Origin: Candidatus Accumulibacter conexus
Lineage (GTDB): Bacteria; Pseudomonadota; Gammaproteobacteria; Burkholderiales; Rhodocyclaceae
Reading direction: 5' to 3'
Assembly: GCA_017592775.1 (NCBI GenBank)
Contig: JAGFNJ010000029.1
Location: 1 to 64,000 of the forward strand
Length of the DNA: 64,000 bases
A model generated the notes under the pieces. That model was not told the DNA's origin. It did not search any database and was given only the letters and a program-made list of their open reading frames with translations. Positions 47,601-56,700 of this stretch are shown one piece after another. Both the position numbers and the translations under genes were made by a program. The first letter of the stretch is position 1. Every line of letters begins with the position of its first letter.

Positions 47601-48847
47601 TGCAGGGCCGTCTCGAGCAGGCGCTGGCAGCAGCGCGACGCGAAGGCGCGAGTTGCCCGCTGGCAGTCATGTTCCTTGACCTCGATCGCTTCAAGAACAT
47701 CAACGATACGCTCGGCCATCACGTCGGCGATGCGCTGCTGCTCGAAGTATCGCAGCGCCTGACCGGAAGTGTCCGGGCCAGTGACATCGTCGCCCGACTG
47801 GGCGGCGACGAGTTTGTCGTCGTGCTCTCGCGGGCCGACGCCCTTGCTGCCGAACGCGTTGCCACGAAGATTCTGCACGCACTGTCGCAGCCGTACCAGA
47901 TCGATGGGCAGGGCATGCACACGACCTCGAGCATCGGCATCGCCGTCTTCCCCGGTGATGGCGACACGGTCGAGGTGCTGATGCGCAATGCGGACGCAGC
48001 GATGTATCACGCCAAGTCGGCGGGACGCAACAACGTCCAGTTCTTCACCGCCAGCATGAACCAGGCGGCCAGGGACCGGCGGCACCTCGAAGAGGATCTG
48101 CATCTGGCGCTGCAGAGGAATCAGTTCGTTCTCCACTACCAGCCGCAGGTCGATTCTCGGCGCCGGGTCTTCGGCGCCGAGGTCCTGCTGCGCTGGCAGC
48201 ATCCACAGCATGGTCTGGTCCCGCCCGGGAAGTTCATCCCGCTGGCCGAGGATACCGGCCTGATCGTCCCGATCGGCCAGTGGGTGCTGGCGACCGCCTG
48301 CGCGCAGCTTGCCGCCTGGAGCGGTGACGGCCGCGCCGGCGAACTGCAGGTGGCGGTGAACGTCAGTGCACGCCAGTTCCGGCAGGCGGATTTCGTCGAC
48401 CAGCTGCACGGGTTGCTGCAACGCAGCGGGGCCGACCCGACGCGACTCAAGCTGGAGCTGACCGAGAGCCTGGTGCTCGACAACGTCGCCGACACGATAG
48501 CCAGAATGAACGCCATCAAACAGCTCGGGGTCACCTTCTCGATGGACGACTTTGGCACCGGCTACTCCTCGCTGTCCTATCTGACGCGACTGCCACTCGA
48601 TCAACTGAAGATCGACCGCGCTTTCGTCAGCCGGTTGCCGGACAACCAGAGCGATGCCGTGATTGCGCAGACGATTGTCACCATGGGGCGCAGCCTTGGC
48701 CTGACAGTGATCGCCGAGGGGGTGGAGACGGCAGCGCAGTGCGAGTTTCTCGATCGCCATGGCTGCCACGGTTACCAGGGCTTCATGTTCGGCCGTCCGG
48801 TGCCGGTTGCCGAGTTCAGGCGGTCGCTGCGCGACGCTGCTGACTGA
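44648..48847 (+). CDS. Membrane-bound multi-PAS GGDEF-EAL protein (1399 aa)
   Basis: Makes and/or degrades c-di-GMP. A TM helix at ~19-38, a periplasmic sensor domain (~40-295, dCache-like with SDRDYFIALRDDPQ), a second TM helix near 300, four or five PAS domains (~350-975; several end in a 'DISERQQAE'-type motif), a GGDEF domain with intact GGDEF (~1052-1056) and an EAL domain with EVLLRW (~1179), LTESLV, DDFGTGYSSL and AEGVET. Both outputs look catalytically competent. EVL in place of EAL is common in active enzymes. The start at 44648 precedes the TM helix; there is no good RBS. Single gene; no neighbour suggests its signal. Confidence 0.93.
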   Translation: MSQGTAHAIDRRQRRMLLIWLGCLLLGVLLLLAYQLWLSYHEQVREAETKTRNYAAIFETRLDATLRRSDAVLHGMIRLLPATVMSRQAAARNARPIGDELDLHLLNFGEVVGLRVFDAEGQLLYSSDRARTPRIEVSDRDYFIALRDDPQAGLFFSEVIDSRATGRPSLIVARALRDDQGVFLGLVSAVLDLARYQEIFRAVDLGQQGSISFRRSDDQRLVVRWPHIPGEVNRTLSPEHPVRQQMSRGARSGTLHFAAQTDGIERIYSYQQLEHYPFYFIIGASRDELLSGWRARALVVGMSALLLLALFATLLLRLWQSETREATVIADLLRSESLQRAKGERLAVFERLADNASQGIAMLCADGELSYANPALRRLLDIPAEAASGDYALARFCSPENAHRLQQHVLPATVTDGQWSGELELLSLQGRRIPALHTLFVVQGGDGGTAIVADLLADLSERQRMEQRNRQLLAEMETLLSNALVGIVHLRQRRVVSCNRRLEEIFGYRPGELIGESSECFYPSHDVFVRIGERAYAVVGEGRDFNTELTLRRKDGSLFWGALTGRAIDPGRPHDGSIWVFADISERQQAEEESRNLLQAVEQSPVTIVITNRDGDIEYVNPSFTRVTGYSRLEAIGQNPRILKSGDVPAEVYETLWRTLGEGKVWTGLLHNRRRNGTLFWESASIAPVFGDHGEVTHYLAVKEDVTERLLAEKQLRESEEAFRRLFEDAKDPLLLLKEAAFIDCNTATLELLGYPSKDEFLGRSPDDISPPYQPDGQPSKDKARTMMAAAQQFGYHRFEWTHQRRDGSTVAVEVTLTPITLRGEVILHTLWRDISERRLTEKRLRLLAAVFENSAEAIMVSDRDNRIVEVNAAFSRLTGYSADEVRGSDPRLLSSGRASADEYRTMWQAIAGSGHWQGEIWDRRKDGTFYPKWLSISTIRGIDGSVDNYIGSFVDISERKAAEERIQHLAHFDTLTQLPNRSNLQGRLEQALAAARREGASCPLAVMFLDLDRFKNINDTLGHHVGDALLLEVSQRLTGSVRASDIVARLGGDEFVVVLSRADALAAERVATKILHALSQPYQIDGQGMHTTSSIGIAVFPGDGDTVEVLMRNADAAMYHAKSAGRNNVQFFTASMNQAARDRRHLEEDLHLALQRNQFVLHYQPQVDSRRRVFGAEVLLRWQHPQHGLVPPGKFIPLAEDTGLIVPIGQWVLATACAQLAAWSGDGRAGELQVAVNVSARQFRQADFVDQLHGLLQRSGADPTRLKLELTESLVLDNVADTIARMNAIKQLGVTFSMDDFGTGYSSLSYLTRLPLDQLKIDRAFVSRLPDNQSDAVIAQTIVTMGRSLGLTVIAEGVETAAQCEFLDRHGCHGYQGFMFGRPVPVAEFRRSLRDAAD

Positions 48848-48917
48848 CGGTGTGGATGGTGGCTGGCGACTGGTGCCCGGGGCACCGGAGGCGGTGAGGA
48901 GAGGATGACGGAACGAA

Positions 48918-50012
48918 CTACCGCCCGCTGTCCGTGCCAGCCCCGGTCGGCCGCAAGGACAGGAGCAGGCGCCTGATCGGCGTCGGCAGTGCCGCCTCGG
49001 CGGTCTGCTCCAGCGGCAGCCAGTGCCAACGATCCTCGCATGCCGCGTGGGCGACGAGGTGGACGTCAGCTCGCAGGACGGAGAGGGTCAAACGGAAGTG
49101 GGTGAAGCGGTGATTGATCGCTGGCAGCTCGATCGTCGCCAGCAGGCGGCAGCCGTGTCGCTGCGCCAGCGCCTCTACCGACCCTGCTGCGATCTCCGGC
49201 AGACTCAGCAGGCCACCCCAGATACCGCTCGCCGGACGGCGCTCGAGCAGCACGCGGCGCCCGTCGGTGAGCATGATGACGCTCTCCCGGCGCTCCGGCA
49301 GCGGCTTCTTCGCCACCCGGCCAGGCAGTTCCGCCTGGCGCCCCTGCTGCCGCGCGCTGCACAGCGACGCCAGGGGACAGCGGTCGCAGGCGGGGTGGCG
49401 ATGGACGCACACCGTTGCTCCGAGGTCCATCATGCCTTGCGAGTAGGCTTCGATGTCGGTCGCCGGCAGCAGTGCTTCGGCCAGAGCCCACATCCGGCGC
49501 CGACCGGCGGCGGGCGAAGTGCTGTCGTCGAGGGCAAAGCATCGCGCCAGAACCCGTCGGACGTTGGCATCGAGGATGGCAGCCCGGCGACCGAAGGCGA
49601 AGACGCTGATCGCTGCCGCGGTCGAGCGACCGATTCCCGGCAGGCGCGCAATGATCTGCGGGTCGCTGGCGAACTGGCCGCCATGCAGCCCGACGATCGT
49701 CTGCGCGCAGAGGTGCAGGTTGCGGGCACGGGCGTAGTAACCAAGGCCCGCCCACGCTTCGAGGACACGCGTCAACGGCGCCGCGGCGAGGGCCTCGATC
49801 GTCGGAAAGCGAGCGCAGAAGCGTTGGTAATAGGGAATCACCGCACACACCTGCGTCTGCTGCAACATGATCTCGGACAGCCAGACATGGTACGGGTCGC
49901 GGGTCTGCTGCCACGGCAGCGCGTGGCGCCCGTTTGTCTTCTGCCAGGCCACCACCCGTGCGGCAAACCCGGCGGCGGCGGCCGCCGCCGCCGCGCTCAC
50001 CGGTGGCAGCAC
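48918..50012 (-). CDS. mutY: A/G-specific adenine glycosylase (about 364 aa)
   Basis: Removes A opposite 8-oxoG. HhH-GPD core with WLSEIMLQQTQVCAVIPYY (catalytic Glu), LPGIGRSTAAAISVFAFGRR and the catalytic Asp in AILDANVRRVLAR. The [4Fe-4S] cysteines follow the C-x6-C-x2-C-x5-C spacing (CVHRHPACDRCPLASLC), and a C-terminal NUDIX-like domain closes the protein. No ATG sits near the core; GTG 50012 or 50000 is the likely start. The first ~20 residues contain a run of eight Ala encoded by a GCC/GCG repeat. The frame remains open to 50384 without similarity. Confidence 0.93.
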   Translation of the reverse strand: MLPPVSAAAAAAAAGFAARVVAWQKTNGRHALPWQQTRDPYHVWLSEIMLQQTQVCAVIPYYQRFCARFPTIEALAAAPLTRVLEAWAGLGYYARARNLHLCAQTIVGLHGGQFASDPQIIARLPGIGRSTAAAISVFAFGRRAAILDANVRRVLARCFALDDSTSPAAGRRRMWALAEALLPATDIEAYSQGMMDLGATVCVHRHPACDRCPLASLCSARQQGRQAELPGRVAKKPLPERRESVIMLTDGRRVLLERRPASGIWGGLLSLPEIAAGSVEALAQRHGCRLLATIELPAINHRFTHFRLTLSVLRADVHLVAHAACEDRWHWLPLEQTAEAALPTPIRRLLLSLRPTGAGTDSGR

Positions 50013-50323
50013 CGGTGATGCGGCCCGGTGGCCCGCACCCGCCCCGGGCGCCGCCACGCGGCAGCCCGGCTCAGGATGCACGGCCCCGCAGCAGAACCAT
50101 GCATGAGTTCCGTGTCGACAGCGGCCAACGAGAAAGCCATAATGGACCCCCACTCTCTTCGTCAACACAGCTTCTGCGGCGCATTCGGTCGAGGAAGCGG
50201 AACCGGGAAGCAGGCTGATGACCACTGTCCCCAGCCCGTCCGGATGCCGTGTCGCATCTTGAAAGCCAATTTTCTTGCCGATGTTCCTGATCTTAGCATG
50301 CTGCCGCTGCGCCTCCCGACCGC
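50013..50323. other. Divergent control region between mutY and the flavin reductase gene
   Basis: 311 bp without a recognised gene. On the minus strand TTGACG (50160-50165) and TTATGG (50137-50142) are 17 nt apart and could drive mutY. No clear promoter was seen for the flavin reductase. Confidence 0.4.
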
Positions 50324-50326
50324 GTG

Positions 50327-50911
50327 ATGCGTCCGCCGCTTGATACCCCGGAAAACGTCGAACCCGGCAATCACGTCGCGGCACTCCTGCGTCCAGAGTC
50401 GGCTGCAGATCCGTCGCTGACGTCGCGCGAGCTGGCCAGCCGAGCCTTTCGCGACGCGCTGGGCGGCTTTGCCACCGGCGTCACCGTCCTCACCGCGCTG
50501 GCGCCCGATGGGCAGCCAGTCGGGGTGACCATCAGCTCGTTCAACTCGGTCTCCCTGCAGCCGCCACTGATTCTCTGGAGCCTTGCCTGCGATTCGCCGC
50601 GCCTGGAGGCTTTTCGCCGTTCCCGGCATTATGCGGTAAACGTCCTTGCGGCGGACCAGGAATGGATTTCGGATCGCTTTGCAAGCCGGGATGCCGATCG
50701 TTTTTCGGGCGTGCACACCATTGCCGGAATGGGCGGCGTGCCCTTGCTCCACGGATGCGCCGCGTGCTTCGAGTGCAGCAGCGAGGCGCATTATCCGGGC
50801 GGTGACCACATCATCTTTGTCGGCCGTGTCAGCCGTTTTTCGCGTAACGAACTGGCGGCGCCACTGATTTTCCACGGCGGACGCTACCGGGTTCTGAGCG
50901 ACGCTTCCTGA
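50327..50911 (+). CDS. Flavin reductase-like FMN-binding protein (194 aa)
   Basis: Motifs RDALGGFATGVTVLTA, VGVTISSFNSVSLQPPLILW and a typical HAVNVLA..Q region (HYAVNVLAADQEW) mark the flavin reductase-like domain family. Such proteins supply reduced flavin to a monooxygenase or reduce flavins directly. No monooxygenase is adjacent. ATG 50327 or the GTG one codon earlier. Confidence 0.88.
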   Translation: MRPPLDTPENVEPGNHVAALLRPESAADPSLTSRELASRAFRDALGGFATGVTVLTALAPDGQPVGVTISSFNSVSLQPPLILWSLACDSPRLEAFRRSRHYAVNVLAADQEWISDRFASRDADRFSGVHTIAGMGGVPLLHGCAACFECSSEAHYPGGDHIIFVGRVSRFSRNELAAPLIFHGGRYRVLSDAS

Positions 50912-51204
50912 GCACCACTGCAACCGTCGGCAGAACGCTGAGCCAGGCAGTACCTGTAGTCATGGCGCGGACAATGACTCAGCGAAGTCATGTTAAAGCC
51001 GGCGATTATCGTCTCTCCCGCGCGATCGCCTGCGCCATCGGGCGCCCAACACGATGCCGTGCCGGCCGCCGAACACAGGCGGCGACATCCGGCGACGAAT
51101 GCACGCCGCCAACAGATGTTCCGCCGGCAGTTGCGGCGCGTGCCGGGACACGACTCGGTGCAGCCCGCCATCGTCGCCCGCCCGATCCATTCTGTCAGAG
51201 AATC
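50912..51204. other. Intergenic region before the H-NS gene, no gene seen
   Basis: 293 bp. A weak hairpin ATGAC/GTCAT lies near 50975-50990. Nothing else was recognised before the H-NS promoter. Confidence 0.4.
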
Positions 51205-51233
51205 TTGGCAATCATTCACCATTGGTGTATAAC
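51205..51233 (+). promoter_or_regulatory. Strong sigma-70 promoter of the H-NS gene
   Basis: TTGGCA (51205-51210), 17-nt spacer, TATAAC (51228-51233), in an AT-rich patch just before the gene. Confidence 0.75.
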
Positions 51234-51257
51234 TGCAATTTTTTAAAGGAGGAATAT

Positions 51258-51563
51258 ATGGCTAGCTACAAAGAACTGCTTGCGCAACGGGCGCTGCTGG
51301 AGAAACAGATTGAAGAGGCGCGCCAGGCGGAAGTTTCCGACGCCATTGCGCAAGCAAGAAAACTGATTGTCGAGCATGGCCTGACTGCCGCCGACCTCGG
51401 TTTCAAAGTCGGTGGCCTGTCTGCACCCGCCAAGGCGAAGGTGGCAGTGGCAGCGAAATACCGTGGCCCCAATGGAGAAAGCTGGTCGGGTCGCGGCAAG
51501 GCTCCGAACTGGCTCACCAGTCTCGAAAGCGACGGCCGCCAGCGCAGCGAGTTTCTCGTTTAA
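51258..51563 (+). CDS. H-NS family nucleoid protein (101 aa)
   Basis: N-terminal coiled coil (YKELLAQRALLEKQIEEARQ) and a C-terminal DNA-binding domain with the KYRGPNGESWSGRGKAPNWL stretch, the AT-hook-like H-NS core that binds the minor groove. Strong AAAGGAGG Shine-Dalgarno 8 nt before ATG 51258 and a strong promoter predict high expression. It may silence AT-richer acquired DNA. Single gene with a hairpin downstream. Confidence 0.92.
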   Translation: MASYKELLAQRALLEKQIEEARQAEVSDAIAQARKLIVEHGLTAADLGFKVGGLSAPAKAKVAVAAKYRGPNGESWSGRGKAPNWLTSLESDGRQRSEFLV

Positions 51564-51666
51564 CACTCCCGACAGCGATTCCTGGCCTCGTTGGCTGGTG
51601 CCGCCACTGGCCGCCAGCCGCGGGCCCCGCCGCCTGCCTTCTGCGCCCGGTTGCTTGCGGCTGGCA

Positions 51667-51698
51667 CCCTCAGGGCGGCCAGCCGACCGCCCTGAGGG
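51667..51698 (+). terminator. Perfect 12-bp hairpin downstream of the H-NS gene
   Basis: CCCTCAGGGCGG and CCGCCCTGAGGG with an 8-nt loop, about 100 bp after the stop. No T-run follows, so termination is likely but not certain. Confidence 0.5.
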
Positions 51699-51785
51699 CG
51701 ATTATCCGGACACCGGTCGTGAAACGGTTACCGTCCGTCGGTAATGGCAGGAGTGGACTTCCGCTTGACGACAAGGAGCCAGAAA

Positions 51786-52790
51786 GTGAACATCCTGGTG
51801 ACGGGGGGCTGCGGCTATATCGGCTCGCATGCCTGTGTTGCACTGATTCTCGCCGGCCACGAGGTCACCGTGGTTGACGATCTGTCGAACAGCCGGGTCG
51901 AGGTTCTCGACCGCGTGGCGACAATAGCCGGTCGCAAGCCATCCTTCTTCCTGGGCGATGTTCGCGACCAGTGCCTCTTGCGACGGGTTTTTGCCAGTGC
52001 CCCGATGGCCGCGGTTTTCCATTTCGCCGGTCTCAAGGCGGTCGGCGAGTCCGTCGCGCAACCCCTGCGTTATTATGACTGCAACGTCGGCGGGGCGATT
52101 TCCCTTTGCCACGCCATGACCGAGGCAGCGGTGAGAACCTTGATCTTCAGCTCGTCGGCCACCGTCTATGGCGATCCCGCTTCAGTGCCGATCGGCGAGG
52201 GTTTTCCGCGCTCGGCGACCAATCCCTATGGTGCCAGCAAGCTGATGATCGAAGACATCCTCGCCGACCTCTGCATTGCCGAGGAAGACTGGCGGATTGC
52301 TCGCCTGCGCTACTTCAACCCGGTTGGGGCGCACGAGAGCGGCCTGATCGGCGAGGAGCCCAACGGCGTTCCCAATAACCTGATGCCTTATGTGGCGCAG
52401 GTCGCACAGGGAATCCGCCCTTACCTGAACGTGTTTGGCAGTGATTACCCAACAGCGGACGGGACCGGGGTCAGGGATTACATCCATGTGATGGACCTGG
52501 TCGATGGACACGTCGCGGCACTCGATTATCTGCGCGCGAGAAAGGGGCTGTTGACGGTGAATCTCGGTACCGGCTGCGGTTACTCGGTACTCGACATGGT
52601 GCGTGCCTTCGAGTCGGCCAGCGGTCGCCCGGTGCCTTACGTCCTCGCCCCCCGCCGACCCGGCGATATCGCGTCGTGCTACGCTGACCCCGCACTCGCC
52701 GCCAGCCTGCTCGGGTGGAAGGCGCAGCGCGGCATCGAGCAGATGTGCAGCGATGCCTGGCGCTGGCAGACATGTAGTGCTGCCGGCTGA
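51786..52790 (+). CDS. galE: UDP-glucose 4-epimerase (334 aa, GTG start)
   Basis: Extended SDR. NAD-binding ILVTGGCGYIGSHACVAL, VVDDLSNSR, the catalytic Ser/Thr in FSSSATVYGDP and YxxxK in NPYGASKLMIEDIL, then VRDYIHVMDLVDGHV. Provides UDP-galactose for polysaccharides. GTG 51786 follows AAGGAG by 7 nt and starts right at the beta strand, so it is preferred to an open extension at 51744. Confidence 0.94.
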   Translation: MNILVTGGCGYIGSHACVALILAGHEVTVVDDLSNSRVEVLDRVATIAGRKPSFFLGDVRDQCLLRRVFASAPMAAVFHFAGLKAVGESVAQPLRYYDCNVGGAISLCHAMTEAAVRTLIFSSSATVYGDPASVPIGEGFPRSATNPYGASKLMIEDILADLCIAEEDWRIARLRYFNPVGAHESGLIGEEPNGVPNNLMPYVAQVAQGIRPYLNVFGSDYPTADGTGVRDYIHVMDLVDGHVAALDYLRARKGLLTVNLGTGCGYSVLDMVRAFESASGRPVPYVLAPRRPGDIASCYADPALAASLLGWKAQRGIEQMCSDAWRWQTCSAAG

Positions 52791-52799
52791 AGCGGGGGA

Positions 52800-53618
52800 A
52801 TGGCGACATACGCTGTCGGCGACATCCAGGGCTGCCTGGATTCGCTGCTGCTGCTGCTCGACAAGTGCGGCTTCGATCGCAACAGGGACCGGCTGTGGCT
52901 GGTCGGCGACCTGGTCAATCGCGGCCCGCGCTCCCTCGAGACCCTGCGTTTCGTGCGCGATCTCGGTCCGGCTGCGACGACCGTGCTCGGCAACCATGAC
53001 CTCTACCTGCTGATGGTGGCGGCAGGCGTGGACCGGCGCGGCAAGGGTGACACGCTCGGCGAGATTCTTGCCGCGCCGGACCGCGACGAACTGCTCGACT
53101 GGCTGCGACACCAGCAACTCTGCCACCTCGAGGACGACTTCTGTCTGGTCCATGCCGGGCTGCTGCCGCAATGGACAACGGCAACCGCGCGGGCGCTGGC
53201 GGCGGAGGTCGAGGGTGTCCTGCAGGGACCATCCTGTGATGAATTCCTGGCCAACCTGTGGGGCAGCGAGCCGCTTTGCTGGAGCGATGACCTGCAGGGC
53301 TGGTCCCGCCTGCGGGTGATCGTCAACGCCATGACCCGCATGCGCTTCTGCTCGCTGAGCGGGACGATGGACCTGAAGGCCAAGGGAGAAGCAGCCGACG
53401 CACCGGCGGACCACCTGCCGTGGTTCGACATCCCCGGACGACGCAGCGCCGACGCGGTCCTGATCATCGGCCACTGGTCGGCACTCGGCCTGCGCATCGA
53501 GGACAGGCTGCTGGCACTCGATTCCGGCTGTTTCTGGGGCCGCCACCTGAGCGCCGTTCGCCTGGAGGACCGGGCCGTCTTCCAGGTGGATTGTTCGAGC
53601 AGCGAAAGCCAGGTCTGA
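52800..53618 (+). CDS. apaH: Symmetrical diadenosine tetraphosphatase (272 aa)
   Basis: Calcineurin-like metallophosphatase that splits Ap4A to 2 ADP. VGDIQGCLDSLLLLLD, LVGDLVNRGPRSLETL, LGNHDLYLL and LVHAGLLPQW carry the metal ligands, and IIGHWSALGL is typical near the end. 9 nt after galE, so co-transcribed. Confidence 0.95.
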   Translation: MATYAVGDIQGCLDSLLLLLDKCGFDRNRDRLWLVGDLVNRGPRSLETLRFVRDLGPAATTVLGNHDLYLLMVAAGVDRRGKGDTLGEILAAPDRDELLDWLRHQQLCHLEDDFCLVHAGLLPQWTTATARALAAEVEGVLQGPSCDEFLANLWGSEPLCWSDDLQGWSRLRVIVNAMTRMRFCSLSGTMDLKAKGEAADAPADHLPWFDIPGRRSADAVLIIGHWSALGLRIEDRLLALDSGCFWGRHLSAVRLEDRAVFQVDCSSSESQV

Positions 53619-53746
53619 TCCAGCGCCGCTGCTCCGACGAGGTCTGCTTCCCTTGACCCGCGGAACCCGTTGCCGACTCACCATGGCGCCGCCATCGCGC
53701 ATGCATGCCTGCTAGAATCGCCGACGAATTGCCGGGGAGAGGACGC

Positions 53747-56700
53747 ATGCAGACAACAACGCAGCTCGCACGACGCCGCTTGCAGCCCATGCTGGCGCTG
53801 ATGGTGGGGATCGTGGTGGCGGTCGGTGGCTTGATGGCGATCGGACACCTGGCAGGCAGCGGCAGTGACGAGGTCGATCCCGCCGACACGCCGTTCGCGG
53901 TGATCGACGGAGCGCACCGCGAGCTGGACGGATCGCCGGCACTGGCAGTTTCTTTCAGCCTGCCGCTCGAGGCCAAGGGAGATCACGAGCGCTATCTGCA
54001 GGTGCTCGAAATGCCGGCCGAGACGAAGGCAGCCGCAACTCCGGACGCCGAAGCGGACGGCGAGGACGACGCTGGCACGGCCACGATCGCCGCGGCAGGC
54101 GAGAGCCGCCGCCTGGCCAATGACGATGCGCTCGCCGGCGGCAAGCCGGTTGCCGGTGCGTGGGTCGTCGGCGACAACCCACGCCTGCTGTTCTTCCCGC
54201 ACATCAAGCCGCAGACCCGCTACGTGGTCCGCGTGCAGCCCGGCCTGAAGGCACGCAACGGCAGCCAGCTCGACGGCGAGGTTCGTTTCTCGATTCTGAC
54301 GGCGGCCGTTGCCCCGGCCTTCTACTTTGCCAGCCGCGGCATGGTCCTGCCGGCGGGACAGGCTGGTGGCCTGCCGGTGACGACGGTGAACGTACCCGAG
54401 GTGGACATCCAGTTCCTCAAGGTCAAGACGGATCAACTGCCGAGGTTCCTCGAACAGGTCATCGCCGCCCCGGCTGGCCCTCGTCGCGGCGCCGCAGAGG
54501 CGGGCACCGACGAGGAGCACGGCGACCAGGAAGACGACGCCGAGGACGGTCATCGCTACAGCGGCAGCCGCCTCAAGGGCGCCGTCGGCAGCTGGGACCT
54601 GGATCAGATCCACCGCATGACGAGCAGCAGCTTCGTTGGGCGTTTTCTCACCGAACAGAAGGCGAACCGGCGCAGCGTCACCTTCATTCCGGTCGAAGGC
54701 ATTGCGGCGCTGCGCGAGCCGGGCATCTACGTCGCGGTGATGTCGCAACCGAACCGCTTCCGCGACGACTACCAGACGACCTACTTCTACGTCAGCGATC
54801 TCGGCCTGCACCTGCGACAGTATCCCAGTCGCGGTGCCGATGCCTATGTCAGCTCGCTACGCGATGGCCAGGCGCTGGCCGGTGTCGAGGTGAGCTGGAT
54901 CGATCGTCAGGGCAGGACGCTGGCCAGCACGCAGAGCGACCGGGACGGTCGCGCCGCCTTCGCCGAAAAGCCGGCGGCTGCGCGTGTGCTGTTGGCGCGC
55001 AAGGGCGAGCAGATGTCGCTGATCGCCCTCAAGGAACCGGCCCTCGATCTCGCCGAGTTCGACGTCGCCGGCATGCCATACTCGCCGGTACGCCTTTTCG
55101 CCTATGGCGGTCGCAACCTCTACCGCCCCGGCGAGCGCTTCGAGGTTTCGGTGATCGCACGCGACGCCGATGGTCAGCCGGTGCCGGCACAGCCGATCCA
55201 GGCGATCCTGCGCCGCCCCGATGGCAAGGCACAGTGGACGGCGAACTGGCAGGCGGAAAACACTGCCGCCGGTTACTACCGGCGGACGATCGAATTGCCG
55301 GGCGACGCCGCCACCGGTTCGTGGCTCCTCGAGCTGCGTGCGGATCCGGCAGCCAGACTGGCGGCAACCAGCCTGCCGTTCGCCGTCGAGGAGTTCCTGC
55401 CGGAGAGAATGCAGCTCGATCTGTCGACGGCCAGCGAGCGGCTGGCGGGCGATCAGGAGTGGCGGGTCGAAGCCAGCGGCCGCTATCTCTACGGTACGCC
55501 GGCTGCCGGTAACCGGCTGCTCGGCGTCGTCACCAGCGAACGCAGTCGCAACCCGTTGCCGCAGAAGCTTCCCGGCTTCGTCTTCGGTGACGCCGACGAA
55601 GACAGTGTCAGGACACGCGGCGAACTGCCGGAGCAGCGGCTCGACGAGCAGGGCCGGGCGGCGCTCGGCGTCGACCTGGAGGCCATTGGCAAACGACGCT
55701 CGCCGTTTGCCGTGCGCGCGACGCTCAGCCTGCTGGAAAGCGGCGGCCGGCCGGTGGTGCGAAGTGTCGAGCGGGTCTGGTGGCCAGCACCGGTGCTGGT
55801 CGGGGTGCGGCCGCTGTTCGTCGGCGCCTACGCGCGCGAGTCTTCCGCAGCCGATTTCGAGGTCGTCCGGGCGGACGCCGACGGCAACCTGAAGGCCGGA
55901 ACGGCGCTGCCGGTGCGCCTGTTCCGCGAGAACCGCAACTACTACTGGCGCTTCGACGATCAGCGTGGCTGGAACTCGGGCTTCACCGAAACCGACGAGC
56001 TGATCGCGACGACCCAGGTGACGCTGCCTGCCGGTGGCCGCGGCAAGCTCAGCCTGCCGGTCAAGTACGGCCGCTACCGCGTCGAGATCCTCGATCCCGC
56101 AACCCGGCAGACGATGCGCTTCCGCTTCTATGCCGGCTGGGCGGCGAAGGACGACGAAGCGCAGGGGGTGCGCCCGGACCGGGTTGCGCTGAAGCTCGAC
56201 AAACCCGCCTACTCGCTTGGCGAGACGGCACGACTGACGATCGTTCCGCCGCATGCCGGGCAGGCGCTGGTGACGGTCGAGGGTGACCGGGCACTGTGGG
56301 TGCGGCGCCTGTCGGTCGGTGCCGACGGCCGGACGATCGACATCCCGATCGACAAGGAGTGGCGGCGGCATGACCTGTACGTTTCGGTGATGGTCCTGCG
56401 GCCCGGCAGTGGCGACAAGGCAACTCCGGCGCGCGCCCTCGGACTGCTCCACCTGCCACTCGAGCGCGGCAACCGCAGGCTCGCGGTGACGCTCGAGGCG
56501 CCGCAGAAGATGGAACCCGAGCAGCTCCTCAAGGTCCGCGTCAAGGCGCCCGAAGCGGCCGGCCAGCAGGCGCTGCTGACCCTTTCGGCGGTCGATGTCG
56601 GCATCCTCAACATCACACGCTATGCGAGCCCGGACCCCTTCGCCTTCTTCTTTGCCAAGCTGCGTTACGGAGCCGACGCTTACGACGTCTACGGGCGGCT

